From: Cyclobacteriaceae bacterium
GTDB lineage: Bacteria; Bacteroidota; Bacteroidia; Cytophagales; Cyclobacteriaceae
NCBI GenBank assembly: GCA_947458585.1
Contig: CANGYY010000017.1
Location: 1 to 52,886, forward strand
Direction: 5' to 3'
Length of the DNA: 52,886 bases
Shown: in pieces, positions 25,262 to 33,184 of the stretch
How the letters are laid out: each line of letters starts with the position of its first letter
How positions within the stretch are numbered: position 1 is the stretch's first letter
The notes under the pieces: model-generated
Seen by the model: the letters and a program-made list of their open reading frames with translations, nothing else
What the model was told of the DNA's origin: nothing
Database searches by the model: none
Program-made: the position numbers and the translations under genes

Positions 25262-25591
25262 TTATTCCCAGCGTAGGTCATTATTTACTTCATTCTCAGA
25301 TTCTTCGTTTTCAAACTGCTCAAAGTCGAAGTCAGGAAGCAAATCGTTTTTCACGTGGTCTACTGCTTCATTCAATGCATTGACAAATTTGAAGAAATCC
25401 TCTTTGTACAAGAAGATTTTGTGCTTTTCATAACTGAAGCTGTCACCATCTGTTCTTCGCTTGCTCTCTGTAATGGTCAGGTAATAATCGTTACCACGGG
25501 TTGATTTGATGTCAAAAAAATAGGTTCTTTTTCCTGCCTTTACTTTTTTAGAGAAAATTTCATCTCTATCGTATCCTCGGTGATCTTCCAA
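25262..25591 (-). CDS. DUF3276 / PUR-alpha-like nucleic-acid-binding protein
   Basis: A 109-residue protein. The PUR-domain core DEIFSKKVKAGKRTYFFDIK, YLTITESKRR and HKIFLYKEDFFKFVNAL is clear. An acidic tail (residues 88-105, DFDFEQFENEESENE) follows. PUR proteins in Bacteroidota bind single-stranded nucleic acid in the cytoplasm; cellular role unknown. No in-frame ATG exists: the frame starts with TTG at 25591 and meets a TAA upstream before any ATG, so TTG is taken as start. It is followed by a terminator and is monocistronic. Confidence 0.93.
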   Translation of the reverse strand: MEDHRGYDRDEIFSKKVKAGKRTYFFDIKSTRGNDYYLTITESKRRTDGDSFSYEKHKIFLYKEDFFKFVNALNEAVDHVKNDLLPDFDFEQFENEESENEVNNDLRWE

Positions 25592-25936
25592 TGTTGTAGG
25601 GGTTATTTGTTGGAATGGTTAATTATGTTGGGTCTAAGATAAGGCAAAAGCAAGATAGAATTCAAAATCAAGACCTGCTTTTTTTTTAAAATCTGTAAAA
25701 AAAAGAGTACAAGTTGGTTTAAATCCGATACAAACCTATTTTACTTAAACAAAAAGTGAGGTAAAAATTTAGAAAAATTCAGTGAAAATTCAGGCTATAG
25801 TATTGGTTACTAATTAAATAGCTAGATTCAAGTATATACCTGCTAACTAAATTCCAAAGCGGTTTTTTTTCAAGTCAGTAGCATAAAAAAAGGCTGTCTC
25901 TATATCAGAAACAGCCTAATTGGGTTGTCATAAAAT
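25592..25936. other. AT-rich intergenic region between the PUR gene and ferredoxin
   Basis: This 345-base stretch has no credible open frame on either strand. It contains the ferredoxin terminator near 25884-25917, a run of nine T followed by AAAATCTG and eight A at about 25679-25703, and on the minus strand a TAGGTTTG box (25731-25738) that could serve the PUR gene with a leader of roughly 130 nt. No well-spaced -33 box accompanies it. No repeat array or tRNA is seen. Confidence 0.6.
25884..25917 (-). terminator. Terminator downstream of the ferredoxin gene
   Basis: On the minus strand AGGCTGTTTC pairs with GAGACAGCCT (one wobble) across a 7-base loop and runs into seven T. Confidence 0.8.
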
Positions 25937-26284
25937 TTATTCTCCGTGTAAGAAGGCTTTCTTTGTCAGTAGCGCTTCTTCAGTTTCTCGGTGATCTGGA
26001 TCATCTACACAGCAATCTACCGGACAAACAGCCGCACACTGCGGTTCTTCATGGAAGCCATTGCATTCGGTACACTTATCGGATACGATGTAATAAAATT
26101 CATCAGAAACAGGCGTTTGCTTAGTGGTAGCAGCCACCACTGTGCCATCTTCAGTAGTTACTTCTTTCAAGTTGGTGCCTCCAGCCCAAGTCCATTCTAC
26201 TCCACCTTCATAAATTGCCGTGTTTGGGCATTCAGGTTCGCATGCACCGCAATTGATGCATTCGTCTGTAATCATTATTGCCAT
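25937..26284 (-). CDS. 4Fe-4S dicluster ferredoxin
   Basis: A 115-residue electron carrier. The first cluster motif is [12 protein letters not shown] near the N terminus. The second is split by an insertion, [22 protein letters not shown], as in bacterial two-[4Fe-4S] ferredoxins of the 8Fe type. A roughly 40-residue insert lies between the two halves. It is cytoplasmic. It is divergent from the acyl-CoA reductase gene, a pairing seen in other Bacteroidota as I recall. A supply of electrons to that enzyme is only an idea, since LuxC-type reductases use NAD(P)H. A -33/-7 promoter precedes it and a terminator follows. Confidence 0.94.
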   Translation of the reverse strand: MAIMITDECINCGACEPECPNTAIYEGGVEWTWAGGTNLKEVTTEDGTVVAATTKQTPVSDEFYYIVSDKCTECNGFHEEPQCAAVCPVDCCVDDPDHRETEEALLTKKAFLHGE

Positions 26285-26303
26285 AGGTAGTCAAATTTGA
26301 ATT

Positions 26304-26334
26304 CAAAGTTACAATCTCCTTAACACCTTCGCAA
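26304..26334 (-). promoter_or_regulatory. Bacteroidota-type promoter for ferredoxin
   Basis: On the minus strand TTG (26334-26332), a 20-base spacer and TAACTTTG (26311-26304). The start site is predicted near 26297, 13 bases before the ATG. Confidence 0.6.
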
Positions 26335-26403
26335 TAAAAAAGTTGTCACACTAATTAATTTAAATTTATTCCAAAGGGCTTTCTTTTTGGATACCTTTGC
26401 ATC

Positions 26404-27438
26404 ATGCAATCTATTTTCCCGCTTTCTGATCGAATTTCGGCCTTTATTCGCCTAGGAAACCGTCTATCCGAATTGGAAGGCGACGAAAAACATGCACTTT
26501 TTCAGCAAGCCCAAAATCAAAATGCTTGGTTTACACCGCAATCCTTGGAGCAGGCATTGGAAGGGATTCAAGTTCTGCTAGATGCCAAGGCTTTGGAAAA
26601 ATGGGTGGCCAACTATTCTTTTTCAGAAACGGATCAGCCACAGCAAATCGGGTTGATACTTGCTGGAAATATCCCAGGGGTAGGCTTTCATGATATTTTG
26701 GCGGTCTTGATTTCAGGCCATTCGTCATGCATCAAACTAAGTTCTCAGGATTCGGCACTGCCACTTTGGTTACTTACCCAATTGAAAGCAATTGAACCCC
26801 GTTTTTCAGAACGCATTTTCATTGAAGAACTCTTGAAAAACAAGCAGGCCTACATTGCTACAGGAAGTGACAATTCTGCCCGGTATTTCAACTACTACTT
26901 TGGGAAGTTTCCTCACCTGATTCGTTCTAATCGGACTTCTGTAGCCATTCTCCAAGGAGATGAATCTACGGCTGATTTGCAGGCTTTGGGGCATGATATT
27001 TTTGACTACTTTGGTTTGGGCTGTAGAAATGTATCCAAGGTATTTGTCAAAAATCAGGAGCAGTTGACACAACTTCTCGATGCGCTACAATCCTTTGAAT
27101 GGGTGGCCAATCACCACAAGTACTTTAACAATTACGAATACAATAAGTCCATTTATTTGGTCAATCGGACCCCTCATTTAGACAATGGCTTCCTCTTGCT
27201 CAAAGAATCGGTAGACTTGGTTTCTCCTATTGGAGTTCTTTTTTATGAGACCTACGAGGACGAACTTGAATTGCATTCCAAACTTTCAGCCTTAGCGAGC
27301 CAGATCCAATGCGTGGTGGGAAGTTCTAGGCTAAGTATTCCTGGAATAGTTCCCTTTGGCCAAACCCAATGCCCAGCCCCATGGGACTATGCAGATGGGG
27401 TAGACACTCTTCAATTTTTAAGTGGATTAGGAGTTTAG
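26404..27438 (+). CDS. LuxC-like acyl-CoA reductase
   Basis: A 344-residue enzyme of the aldehyde-dehydrogenase-like LuxC family. The nucleotide-site segment QIGLILAGNIPGVGFHDIL, a TGSDNSARYFNYYF segment and the catalytic Cys207 in YFGLGCRNVSKVFV are visible. It reduces a long-chain acyl-CoA (or acyl-ACP) to an aldehyde with NADPH in lux systems. Here no luxA, luxB, luxD or luxE is present, so the product aldehyde has another fate, perhaps lipids or waxes. It is divergent from ferredoxin and ends 141 bases before the aconitase start. TACCTTTG ends 4 bases before the ATG, suggesting a leaderless mRNA. Confidence 0.86.
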   Translation: MQSIFPLSDRISAFIRLGNRLSELEGDEKHALFQQAQNQNAWFTPQSLEQALEGIQVLLDAKALEKWVANYSFSETDQPQQIGLILAGNIPGVGFHDILAVLISGHSSCIKLSSQDSALPLWLLTQLKAIEPRFSERIFIEELLKNKQAYIATGSDNSARYFNYYFGKFPHLIRSNRTSVAILQGDESTADLQALGHDIFDYFGLGCRNVSKVFVKNQEQLTQLLDALQSFEWVANHHKYFNNYEYNKSIYLVNRTPHLDNGFLLLKESVDLVSPIGVLFYETYEDELELHSKLSALASQIQCVVGSSRLSIPGIVPFGQTQCPAPWDYADGVDTLQFLSGLGV

Positions 27439-27579
27439 GAAAAATTCCAGGAGAATCCCTAGGCCTTAACTTCAATTCAGGCAACCCTATAAGCGGAATG
27501 TTCGTTACCTTTTTTGTTGCTTTTTCCTATATTCGCAGTCGGAAATTTGAACCATTTACTCCATAAACTATACAAAACG

Positions 27580-29844
27580 ATGGCTTTTGATATCGAAATG
27601 ATCAAAGAGGTGTATGCACAGATCCCTAGTCGCATTGCAGCGGCAAGAAAGGTTGTCGGCAAACCGCTTACATTGACTGAAAAAATTCTTTACGCTCACT
27701 TAACTGAAGGAGCTGCTAGTCAGGCATTTAAAAGAGGAACCTCTTATGTTGATTTTCAACCCGATCGAGTAGCGATGCAAGATGCCACCGCACAGATGGC
27801 TCTATTGCAATTTATGCAGGCAGGTCGCTCTCAGGTAGCTGTTCCTTCTACAGTTCACTGCGATCACTTGATTCAAGCAGAAATTGGCGCAGACCAAGAT
27901 TTGAATAAAGCAAAAGATAAAAACAAAGAGGTCTATGATTTTTTGGCCTCAGTATCTAATAAATACGGTATTGGATTCTGGAAGCCAGGAGCAGGGATTA
28001 TTCACCAGGTGGTGTTGGAAAACTATGCTTTCCCAGGTGGAATGATGATCGGTACAGATTCCCATACTCCCAATGCAGGTGGTCTAGGAATGATCGCAAT
28101 TGGTGTGGGTGGTGCTGATGCTTGTGATGTGATGGCTGGATTGCCTTGGGAACTGAAGTTTCCAAAGTTGATTGGGGTAAAGTTGACCGGTAAAATGTCG
28201 GGCTGGACTTCTGCTAAAGACGTGATTTTGAAGGTTGCAGGTATCCTGACCGTAAAAGGTGGAACTGGAGCGATCGTTGAATATTTTGGTGAAGGAGCCC
28301 GCTCGCTTTCCGCTACAGGTAAAGGAACCATCTGCAATATGGGAGCTGAGATTGGGGCTACTACCTCCATTTTTGGATACGATGAAAAATCTGCCGCCTA
28401 CCTTTCCGGTACAGGCCGTTCCGATATCGCTACACTTGCTAATGGCATCGCTGAGCATTTGACTGGTGACGCTGAAGTGTACGTAAATCCAGAGCAGTAC
28501 TTCGATCAGGTGATTGAAATCAATCTTTCTGAACTTGAGCCGCATGTAAATGGTCCATTTACGCCAGATTTGGCATGGCCAATCTCTAAATTTGCTGCTG
28601 CTGTCAGAGAAAATGGCTGGCCAGCGAAATTGGACGTGGGCTTGATCGGTTCTTGTACCAACTCTTCCTATGAAGATATTTCTAGAGCGGCTTCCTTGGC
28701 GCAGCAGGCGGTAGATAAAAAATTGGTAGCTAAGTCTGAGTATACCATCACCCCAGGTTCGGAGCAAGTTCGCTTCACTGTGGCTCGTGATGGATTTTTG
28801 GACACTTTTGACAAAATGGGTGGCGTGGTGCTTGCCAATGCTTGCGGACCTTGCATCGGTCAGTGGGCTAGACATGGCGCAGAAAAGCAGGAAAAGAACT
28901 CCATCATCACTTCCTTCAACCGAAATTTTGCGAAGCGTGCGGATGGAAATCCAAATACACACGCATTTGTGGCTTCTCCAGAGATTGTAACGGCACTAGC
29001 CATTGCTGGAGACTTGACCTTTAACCCACTTACGGATACATTGACCAACTCAGAAGGCAACCAAGTTCGTTTGGAAGAGCCAAGAGGATTGGAATTGCCT
29101 ACCAAAGGTTTTGCCGTAGAAGATGCAGGATACCAGGCTCCAGCAGAAGATGGATCCAAGGTTCAGGTACTTGTAGCACCTACTTCTGATCGTTTGCAAC
29201 TATTAGATTCATTCGCAGCATGGGAAGGTGTGGACTTGAAAGGAATGAAGTTGTTGATCAAAGCCAAAGGAAAATGTACCACTGACCACATCTCCATGGC
29301 AGGTCCTTGGTTGAAATACAGAGGTCATTTGGACAATATCTCCAATAACATGCTTATCGGAGCAGTAAATGCCTACAACGATGCCACCAACTCGGTGAAA
29401 AACCAGTTGACTGGTGGATACGGTGAAGTTCCAGCAACTCAGCGTGCCTATAAGGCAGCAGGTATTGGATCGATTGTGGTAGGAGATGAAAACTATGGAG
29501 AAGGATCTTCAAGAGAGCATGCTGCCATGGAGCCTCGCTTCCTAGGTGTTCGTGCGATTTTGGTGAAGTCTTTTGCTCGTATTCACGAGACCAACTTGAA
29601 GAAGCAGGGCATGCTTGCCTTGACTTTTGCAAATCCTGCGGATTACGACTTGATCCAAGAAAATGATGTGATCGACATCAATGGCTTGACTACGTTTGCT
29701 CCAGGCAAGTCCTTGGAAGTGGTCTTCCATCATGCGGATGGTACCTCACACACTGTGGTGGCCAACCATACCTACAATGAAGGTCAAATCGAATGGTTTA
29801 AGGCAGGTAGTGCCTTGAATTTAATTAAGGCGGCCAAGGCTTAA
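27580..29844 (+). CDS. acnA: Aconitate hydratase
   Basis: A 754-residue enzyme from the ATG at 27580; the longer reading has an unlikely hydrophobic extension before [19 protein letters not shown]. The iron-sulfur ligands are the Cys in [17 protein letters not shown] and the pair in [12 protein letters not shown]. Other sites are [27 protein letters not shown] and the swivel-domain [19 protein letters not shown]. The length matches the mitochondrial-like aconitase class common in Bacteroidota. It interconverts citrate and isocitrate in the TCA cycle. A terminator follows. The specific paralogue name is tentative. Confidence 0.94.
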   Translation: MAFDIEMIKEVYAQIPSRIAAARKVVGKPLTLTEKILYAHLTEGAASQAFKRGTSYVDFQPDRVAMQDATAQMALLQFMQAGRSQVAVPSTVHCDHLIQAEIGADQDLNKAKDKNKEVYDFLASVSNKYGIGFWKPGAGIIHQVVLENYAFPGGMMIGTDSHTPNAGGLGMIAIGVGGADACDVMAGLPWELKFPKLIGVKLTGKMSGWTSAKDVILKVAGILTVKGGTGAIVEYFGEGARSLSATGKGTICNMGAEIGATTSIFGYDEKSAAYLSGTGRSDIATLANGIAEHLTGDAEVYVNPEQYFDQVIEINLSELEPHVNGPFTPDLAWPISKFAAAVRENGWPAKLDVGLIGSCTNSSYEDISRAASLAQQAVDKKLVAKSEYTITPGSEQVRFTVARDGFLDTFDKMGGVVLANACGPCIGQWARHGAEKQEKNSIITSFNRNFAKRADGNPNTHAFVASPEIVTALAIAGDLTFNPLTDTLTNSEGNQVRLEEPRGLELPTKGFAVEDAGYQAPAEDGSKVQVLVAPTSDRLQLLDSFAAWEGVDLKGMKLLIKAKGKCTTDHISMAGPWLKYRGHLDNISNNMLIGAVNAYNDATNSVKNQLTGGYGEVPATQRAYKAAGIGSIVVGDENYGEGSSREHAAMEPRFLGVRAILVKSFARIHETNLKKQGMLALTFANPADYDLIQENDVIDINGLTTFAPGKSLEVVFHHADGTSHTVVANHTYNEGQIEWFKAGSALNLIKAAKA

Positions 29845-29861
29845 GCCATTTTCAACTCAAG

Positions 29862-29898
29862 AAAGCCGTAATGATTCCATCGTTACGGCTTTTTTTAC
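29862..29898 (+). terminator. Intrinsic terminator after aconitase
   Basis: The stem AAAGCCGTAA-GAT / ATC-TTACGGCTTT (a mismatch inside) with a 3-base loop runs into seven T. Confidence 0.85.
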
Positions 29899-29909
29899 AC
29901 CCTTAGGCT

Positions 29910-31115
29910 ATGAAAAGGATTCTTTTGTTTCAGTTAATTATTGGCTGCATGTGCTTGGCTTATAGCCAATCTGCTTTGGCACAAAACGAATCCGATGAAC
30001 GGTCCTTGCTTCAAGTTCAAAAGGGGATAAGCTTTACCAAAGACTCCTTGTATAGTTTGAATTTGCGCTTTCGATTGCAAAACCGGATTGGTTTTCGAAC
30101 AGAAAGTGGAGAGGATTTGAGTTTTGAGCAGACAGATTTTCGAGTTCGCAGGCTACGGGTACGATTGGATGGTTTTGTGTTTAATCCACGTATTCAATAT
30201 TACATCCAACTTGGATTTTCAAAGTCAGACATGGACTTGGATGGGGGAGAGGTAGCCCAGCCCATTCGAGATGCTATTCTCTATTACCATTTTACTCCCA
30301 ACTTTTATGTGGGTATGGGTCAAGCCAAACTCCCTGGAAACCGAGAGCGTGTCATTAGCTCTGGAAATTTGCAGTTTGCAGAGCGATCCATTGCCAATTC
30401 TTTTTTCACCCTAGACCGAGATTTTGGTGTTTTTGCCTATTACACGTTCCCTACGCAGGGAAAATCGGTTTACCAATTCAAGGGAGCGATTACTGCGGGC
30501 GAAGGCAGAAATCCTTCTGTAGGCGATCGAGGCTTGAGTTACACGGGACGAATGGAAGTATTGCCTTTTGGGAAATTCACGAATGGAGGGGACTATTCTG
30601 AAGGAGATTTGGAGTTGGAGACTCGTCCCAAACTTTCCCTTGGTGCCAGTTATAATTTTAATGAAAGCGGAGCTAGAGCAAGAGGGCAGTTGGGTCCGGA
30701 CTTGTATCAAAAGCGGGATCAACGCGTTTTTATTGCGGACATGATGTTGAAATATAAGGGTTGGGCCCTGCTGGGTGAGTATTTTTCTAGAAATGCTTCC
30801 AATCCCATCACCTATAGCCCACTTGGGTTCCGTCAAGCAGTTTGGGTAGGGACAGGCCAAAATCTGCAAGTAAGTAAACTGATTTCTAAGCAGGGTGAAC
30901 TAGCCATCCGCTATGCACAAGTCACACCCAAGCAATCGATCCGAAATTTGGAAGCGCAACGAGAGGAGACCACTTTGGGCTATACCCATTACATAGGAGG
31001 TCACCGGGTCAAGTTGCAAGGGAATTTGGGATATTCCTGGGCCAATAATCAACTGCTTCTCAGCCAAACTGCAAACTATTGGTTTGGGCTATTCCAAGTG
31101 GAATTTGGGATTTAA
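29910..31115 (+). CDS. Phosphate-selective porin O/P family outer-membrane protein
   Basis: A 401-residue protein with a signal peptide ending SALAQ. The mature part is a beta-barrel of alternating strands. Porin O/P features include DFRVRRLRVRLDGFVFNPRIQYYIQLGFSK, FYVGMGQAKLPGNRERVISS and RSIANSFFTLDRDFGVFAYY, and it ends in a barrel-closing aromatic strand (YWFGLFQVEFGI). Members form anion- or phosphate-specific channels in proteobacteria; in Bacteroidota the substrate is unproven. No pho genes lie nearby. It converges with the TPR lipoprotein gene 27 bases away. Confidence 0.9.
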   Translation: MKRILLFQLIIGCMCLAYSQSALAQNESDERSLLQVQKGISFTKDSLYSLNLRFRLQNRIGFRTESGEDLSFEQTDFRVRRLRVRLDGFVFNPRIQYYIQLGFSKSDMDLDGGEVAQPIRDAILYYHFTPNFYVGMGQAKLPGNRERVISSGNLQFAERSIANSFFTLDRDFGVFAYYTFPTQGKSVYQFKGAITAGEGRNPSVGDRGLSYTGRMEVLPFGKFTNGGDYSEGDLELETRPKLSLGASYNFNESGARARGQLGPDLYQKRDQRVFIADMMLKYKGWALLGEYFSRNASNPITYSPLGFRQAVWVGTGQNLQVSKLISKQGELAIRYAQVTPKQSIRNLEAQREETTLGYTHYIGGHRVKLQGNLGYSWANNQLLLSQTANYWFGLFQVEFGI

Positions 31116-31142
31116 TTAGGGTTATTGCCCCATATTGAGTCC

Positions 31143-32078
31143 TTACAGGGCTCTTGCTTTTGTGAGGTATTCCTGCACCAAGTCCATATCGGGATGGCTT
31201 ACTGCCAGTTCCTCCAAGAAACTCAAAGCTTCCACCTTTTTTCCCGTTAGGGTATAGTAAATACCCTTATTTCGAAGTGCAAAGGGGTTTTTGTCATCCA
31301 TCGCCAAACTTTGATTGATTAGCGTGAGGCCTTCTTCCAATTGGTTCAAGTAGAGGAGGTACAATCCCTGGTTGTTGTAAAAATAAGCCTGTCGATTGTC
31401 TAGTGCGACGGCCTTCTCCACCGCTTTAATCGCTTCCTCATAATTTTTCTCCTCAAATAAGATCATGGACCGCAAATTGTGTAGGTTCGGCTCCATGGGA
31501 TTGATCTCCTCCGCTTTTACCAAGAGAGACTTGGCGGATTCGTATTCTTTTTGGTAGAAATGGATGGTGGCTTGATTTACCAATAGATCTGAATTTTTAG
31601 GATCTAATTCTGCAGCCTTTTGAAAAGATTGCAATGCTTCTGTATAGAATTTTTGTTTTTCTTCAGTGAGGCCCTTCAAAAAATAGGACCTCCAATCTGT
31701 CGAACTTTGGGTGACCATTCGCGCAGCATCTTCTTTGGCATTGTAATTGGCACCTAAGTCCAAATAAGCCAATCCCCGCTGGAAAATAGCATCTGTATAG
31801 TCAGGTTTTTTTTGAATGGCAGCACTAAAATCTTGAATTGCAGCCTCCAACTGGTTTAATCGAATATGTGCCATCCCTTTGTTGTAGTAGGCATCCACAA
31901 AATTGGAATCCAACGCAAGGGCTTCCTCGTAAAATCCCAAGGCAGTTTTGGGATCGTTTTCTTCCATCTTTTTATTGCCCTTCAGCAAGAATCTCCCTTT
32001 TTTGTCATCAATGCTATCGCATCCCATCCAAAGAAGGAGGGAAGCCAAAAGGAGAAGCTTAGGAATTTGAATTTTCAT
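31143..32078 (-). CDS. TPR-repeat lipoprotein
   Basis: A 311-residue protein from the ATG at 32078, which gives a lipoprotein signal (LLLLASLLLWMGCDS, lipid Cys20). It then carries about 7-8 tetratricopeptide repeats with typical A/G/Y patterns (ALGFYEEALALDSNFVDAYYNKG, AIQDFSAAI, NNQGLYLLYLNQLEEG). TPR lipoproteins scaffold protein complexes in the periplasm or at the outer membrane. The start overlaps the last 20 bases of the upstream AI-2E gene, which suggests co-translation. Partner unknown. Confidence 0.88.
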   Translation of the reverse strand: MKIQIPKLLLLASLLLWMGCDSIDDKKGRFLLKGNKKMEENDPKTALGFYEEALALDSNFVDAYYNKGMAHIRLNQLEAAIQDFSAAIQKKPDYTDAIFQRGLAYLDLGANYNAKEDAARMVTQSSTDWRSYFLKGLTEEKQKFYTEALQSFQKAAELDPKNSDLLVNQATIHFYQKEYESAKSLLVKAEEINPMEPNLHNLRSMILFEEKNYEEAIKAVEKAVALDNRQAYFYNNQGLYLLYLNQLEEGLTLINQSLAMDDKNPFALRNKGIYYTLTGKKVEALSFLEELAVSHPDMDLVQEYLTKARAL

Positions 32079-33159
32079 CGGGTGTTGGTTTGGGTGGGGC
32101 CGCTTTGGGTTCTTCACCTAGAAGGAGAGCAAAGGGTTTGGTGGAAGAAGACAAGTCGAATATTTCTCGTAAAATGGCTAAAATTGGAATAATCAATATC
32201 ATGCCTGCAACTCCCCAAATGGAAGCACCTAGTAGGAGTCCTAGAAAAGTCATGAATGCATTCAAATTGACTTGACTTCCCACAATCTTTGGGGTTAAAT
32301 AATTTCCCTCCAAGAGTTGAATAGCCTGGTATGCCCCGAGGATTAACAGCGGGGAGAGTAGATTGTCCATGGTCAATAGGGCATAACTCATAGGAAGTAA
32401 AGCGCCAATAAATGGACCCACATAGGGGATGATATTTAAAATCGCTCCCACCACCCCGAAAAATATGGCATGCTCAACTCCAATTAGGGAATAGGCTGTG
32501 ATATTGAGTATCGCAAGAATCACCATTACCTTGCCCACCCCTGAGATGTAATTCAATACCACTTTTCGCAATCGGATAATTTGTGACTTCACTTCTGCTG
32601 GATCAGCATCTCTAAAAATGGAGATGAGTACGCTGACCAAGTGATCCCGATAGAATAAAAAGAAAAACATAAACAAAGGAATCAAAATAAGGCTGCTCAA
32701 GGATCCGATGGCATTGATTGCAAAAGCAGAAATACTGCTACTATTTTTATTGAGTAAACTGAGCAAGGCGTTCGGGTCCAATTGGTCCGCTAGTTTCTGT
32801 TGAAAACCGAGTTGTGTGCTTGTAAACTGGTCTACTTGTTGGATAAGTGTATTGATTCGAACGGAAACATTTGCAAAATCAGCCGAAAAACTAATCAAGT
32901 TGCTCACGATAAAACTCAATAATCCAGCAACTAATCCGATCATCAGGACAAGTGAAATAATGCTAGAAAGTACACGTGGAACCTTGTATTTTTCTAAGAA
33001 AAGGCTGAAAGGGGTAAAGAGTACTGCAAAAAATGCTCCTAAGGCCAATGGAATTAAGATGGACTTCCCGACAATTAGGATAAACACTACCAAAATCATC
33101 AAAGACAATACAGCCAATGCCTTGAGGTAGGAAGGGAGTTGTAAGGTTTTGGAAGTCAT
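32059..33159 (-). CDS. AI-2E family transporter (second copy)
   Basis: A 366-residue membrane protein. It has several transmembrane helices at the N terminus (ALAVLSLMILVVFILIVG, LIPLALGAFFAVLF), a soluble amphipathic segment in the middle and the family end NIIPYVGPFIGALLP plus GIAGMILIIPILAILREI-like motifs (here GVAGMILIIPILAILRE). It is clearly homologous to, but divergent from, the copy at 24087. The substrate is unknown; the family name reflects TqsA-type AI-2 efflux. It overlaps the downstream TPR lipoprotein start and ends in a Pro/Lys-rich tail. Confidence 0.92.
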   Translation of the reverse strand: MTSKTLQLPSYLKALAVLSLMILVVFILIVGKSILIPLALGAFFAVLFTPFSLFLEKYKVPRVLSSIISLVLMIGLVAGLLSFIVSNLISFSADFANVSVRINTLIQQVDQFTSTQLGFQQKLADQLDPNALLSLLNKNSSSISAFAINAIGSLSSLILIPLFMFFFLFYRDHLVSVLISIFRDADPAEVKSQIIRLRKVVLNYISGVGKVMVILAILNITAYSLIGVEHAIFFGVVGAILNIIPYVGPFIGALLPMSYALLTMDNLLSPLLILGAYQAIQLLEGNYLTPKIVGSQVNLNAFMTFLGLLLGASIWGVAGMILIIPILAILREIFDLSSSTKPFALLLGEEPKAAPPKPTPDENSNS

Positions 33160-33184
33160 GATGAATTGTTGTTTTGGATAGGAA

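Noticed and set aside
28084..28962. 292-codon minus-strand frame inside the aconitase gene
   Set aside because: It is antisense to conserved aconitase residues, with no start signal or homology.
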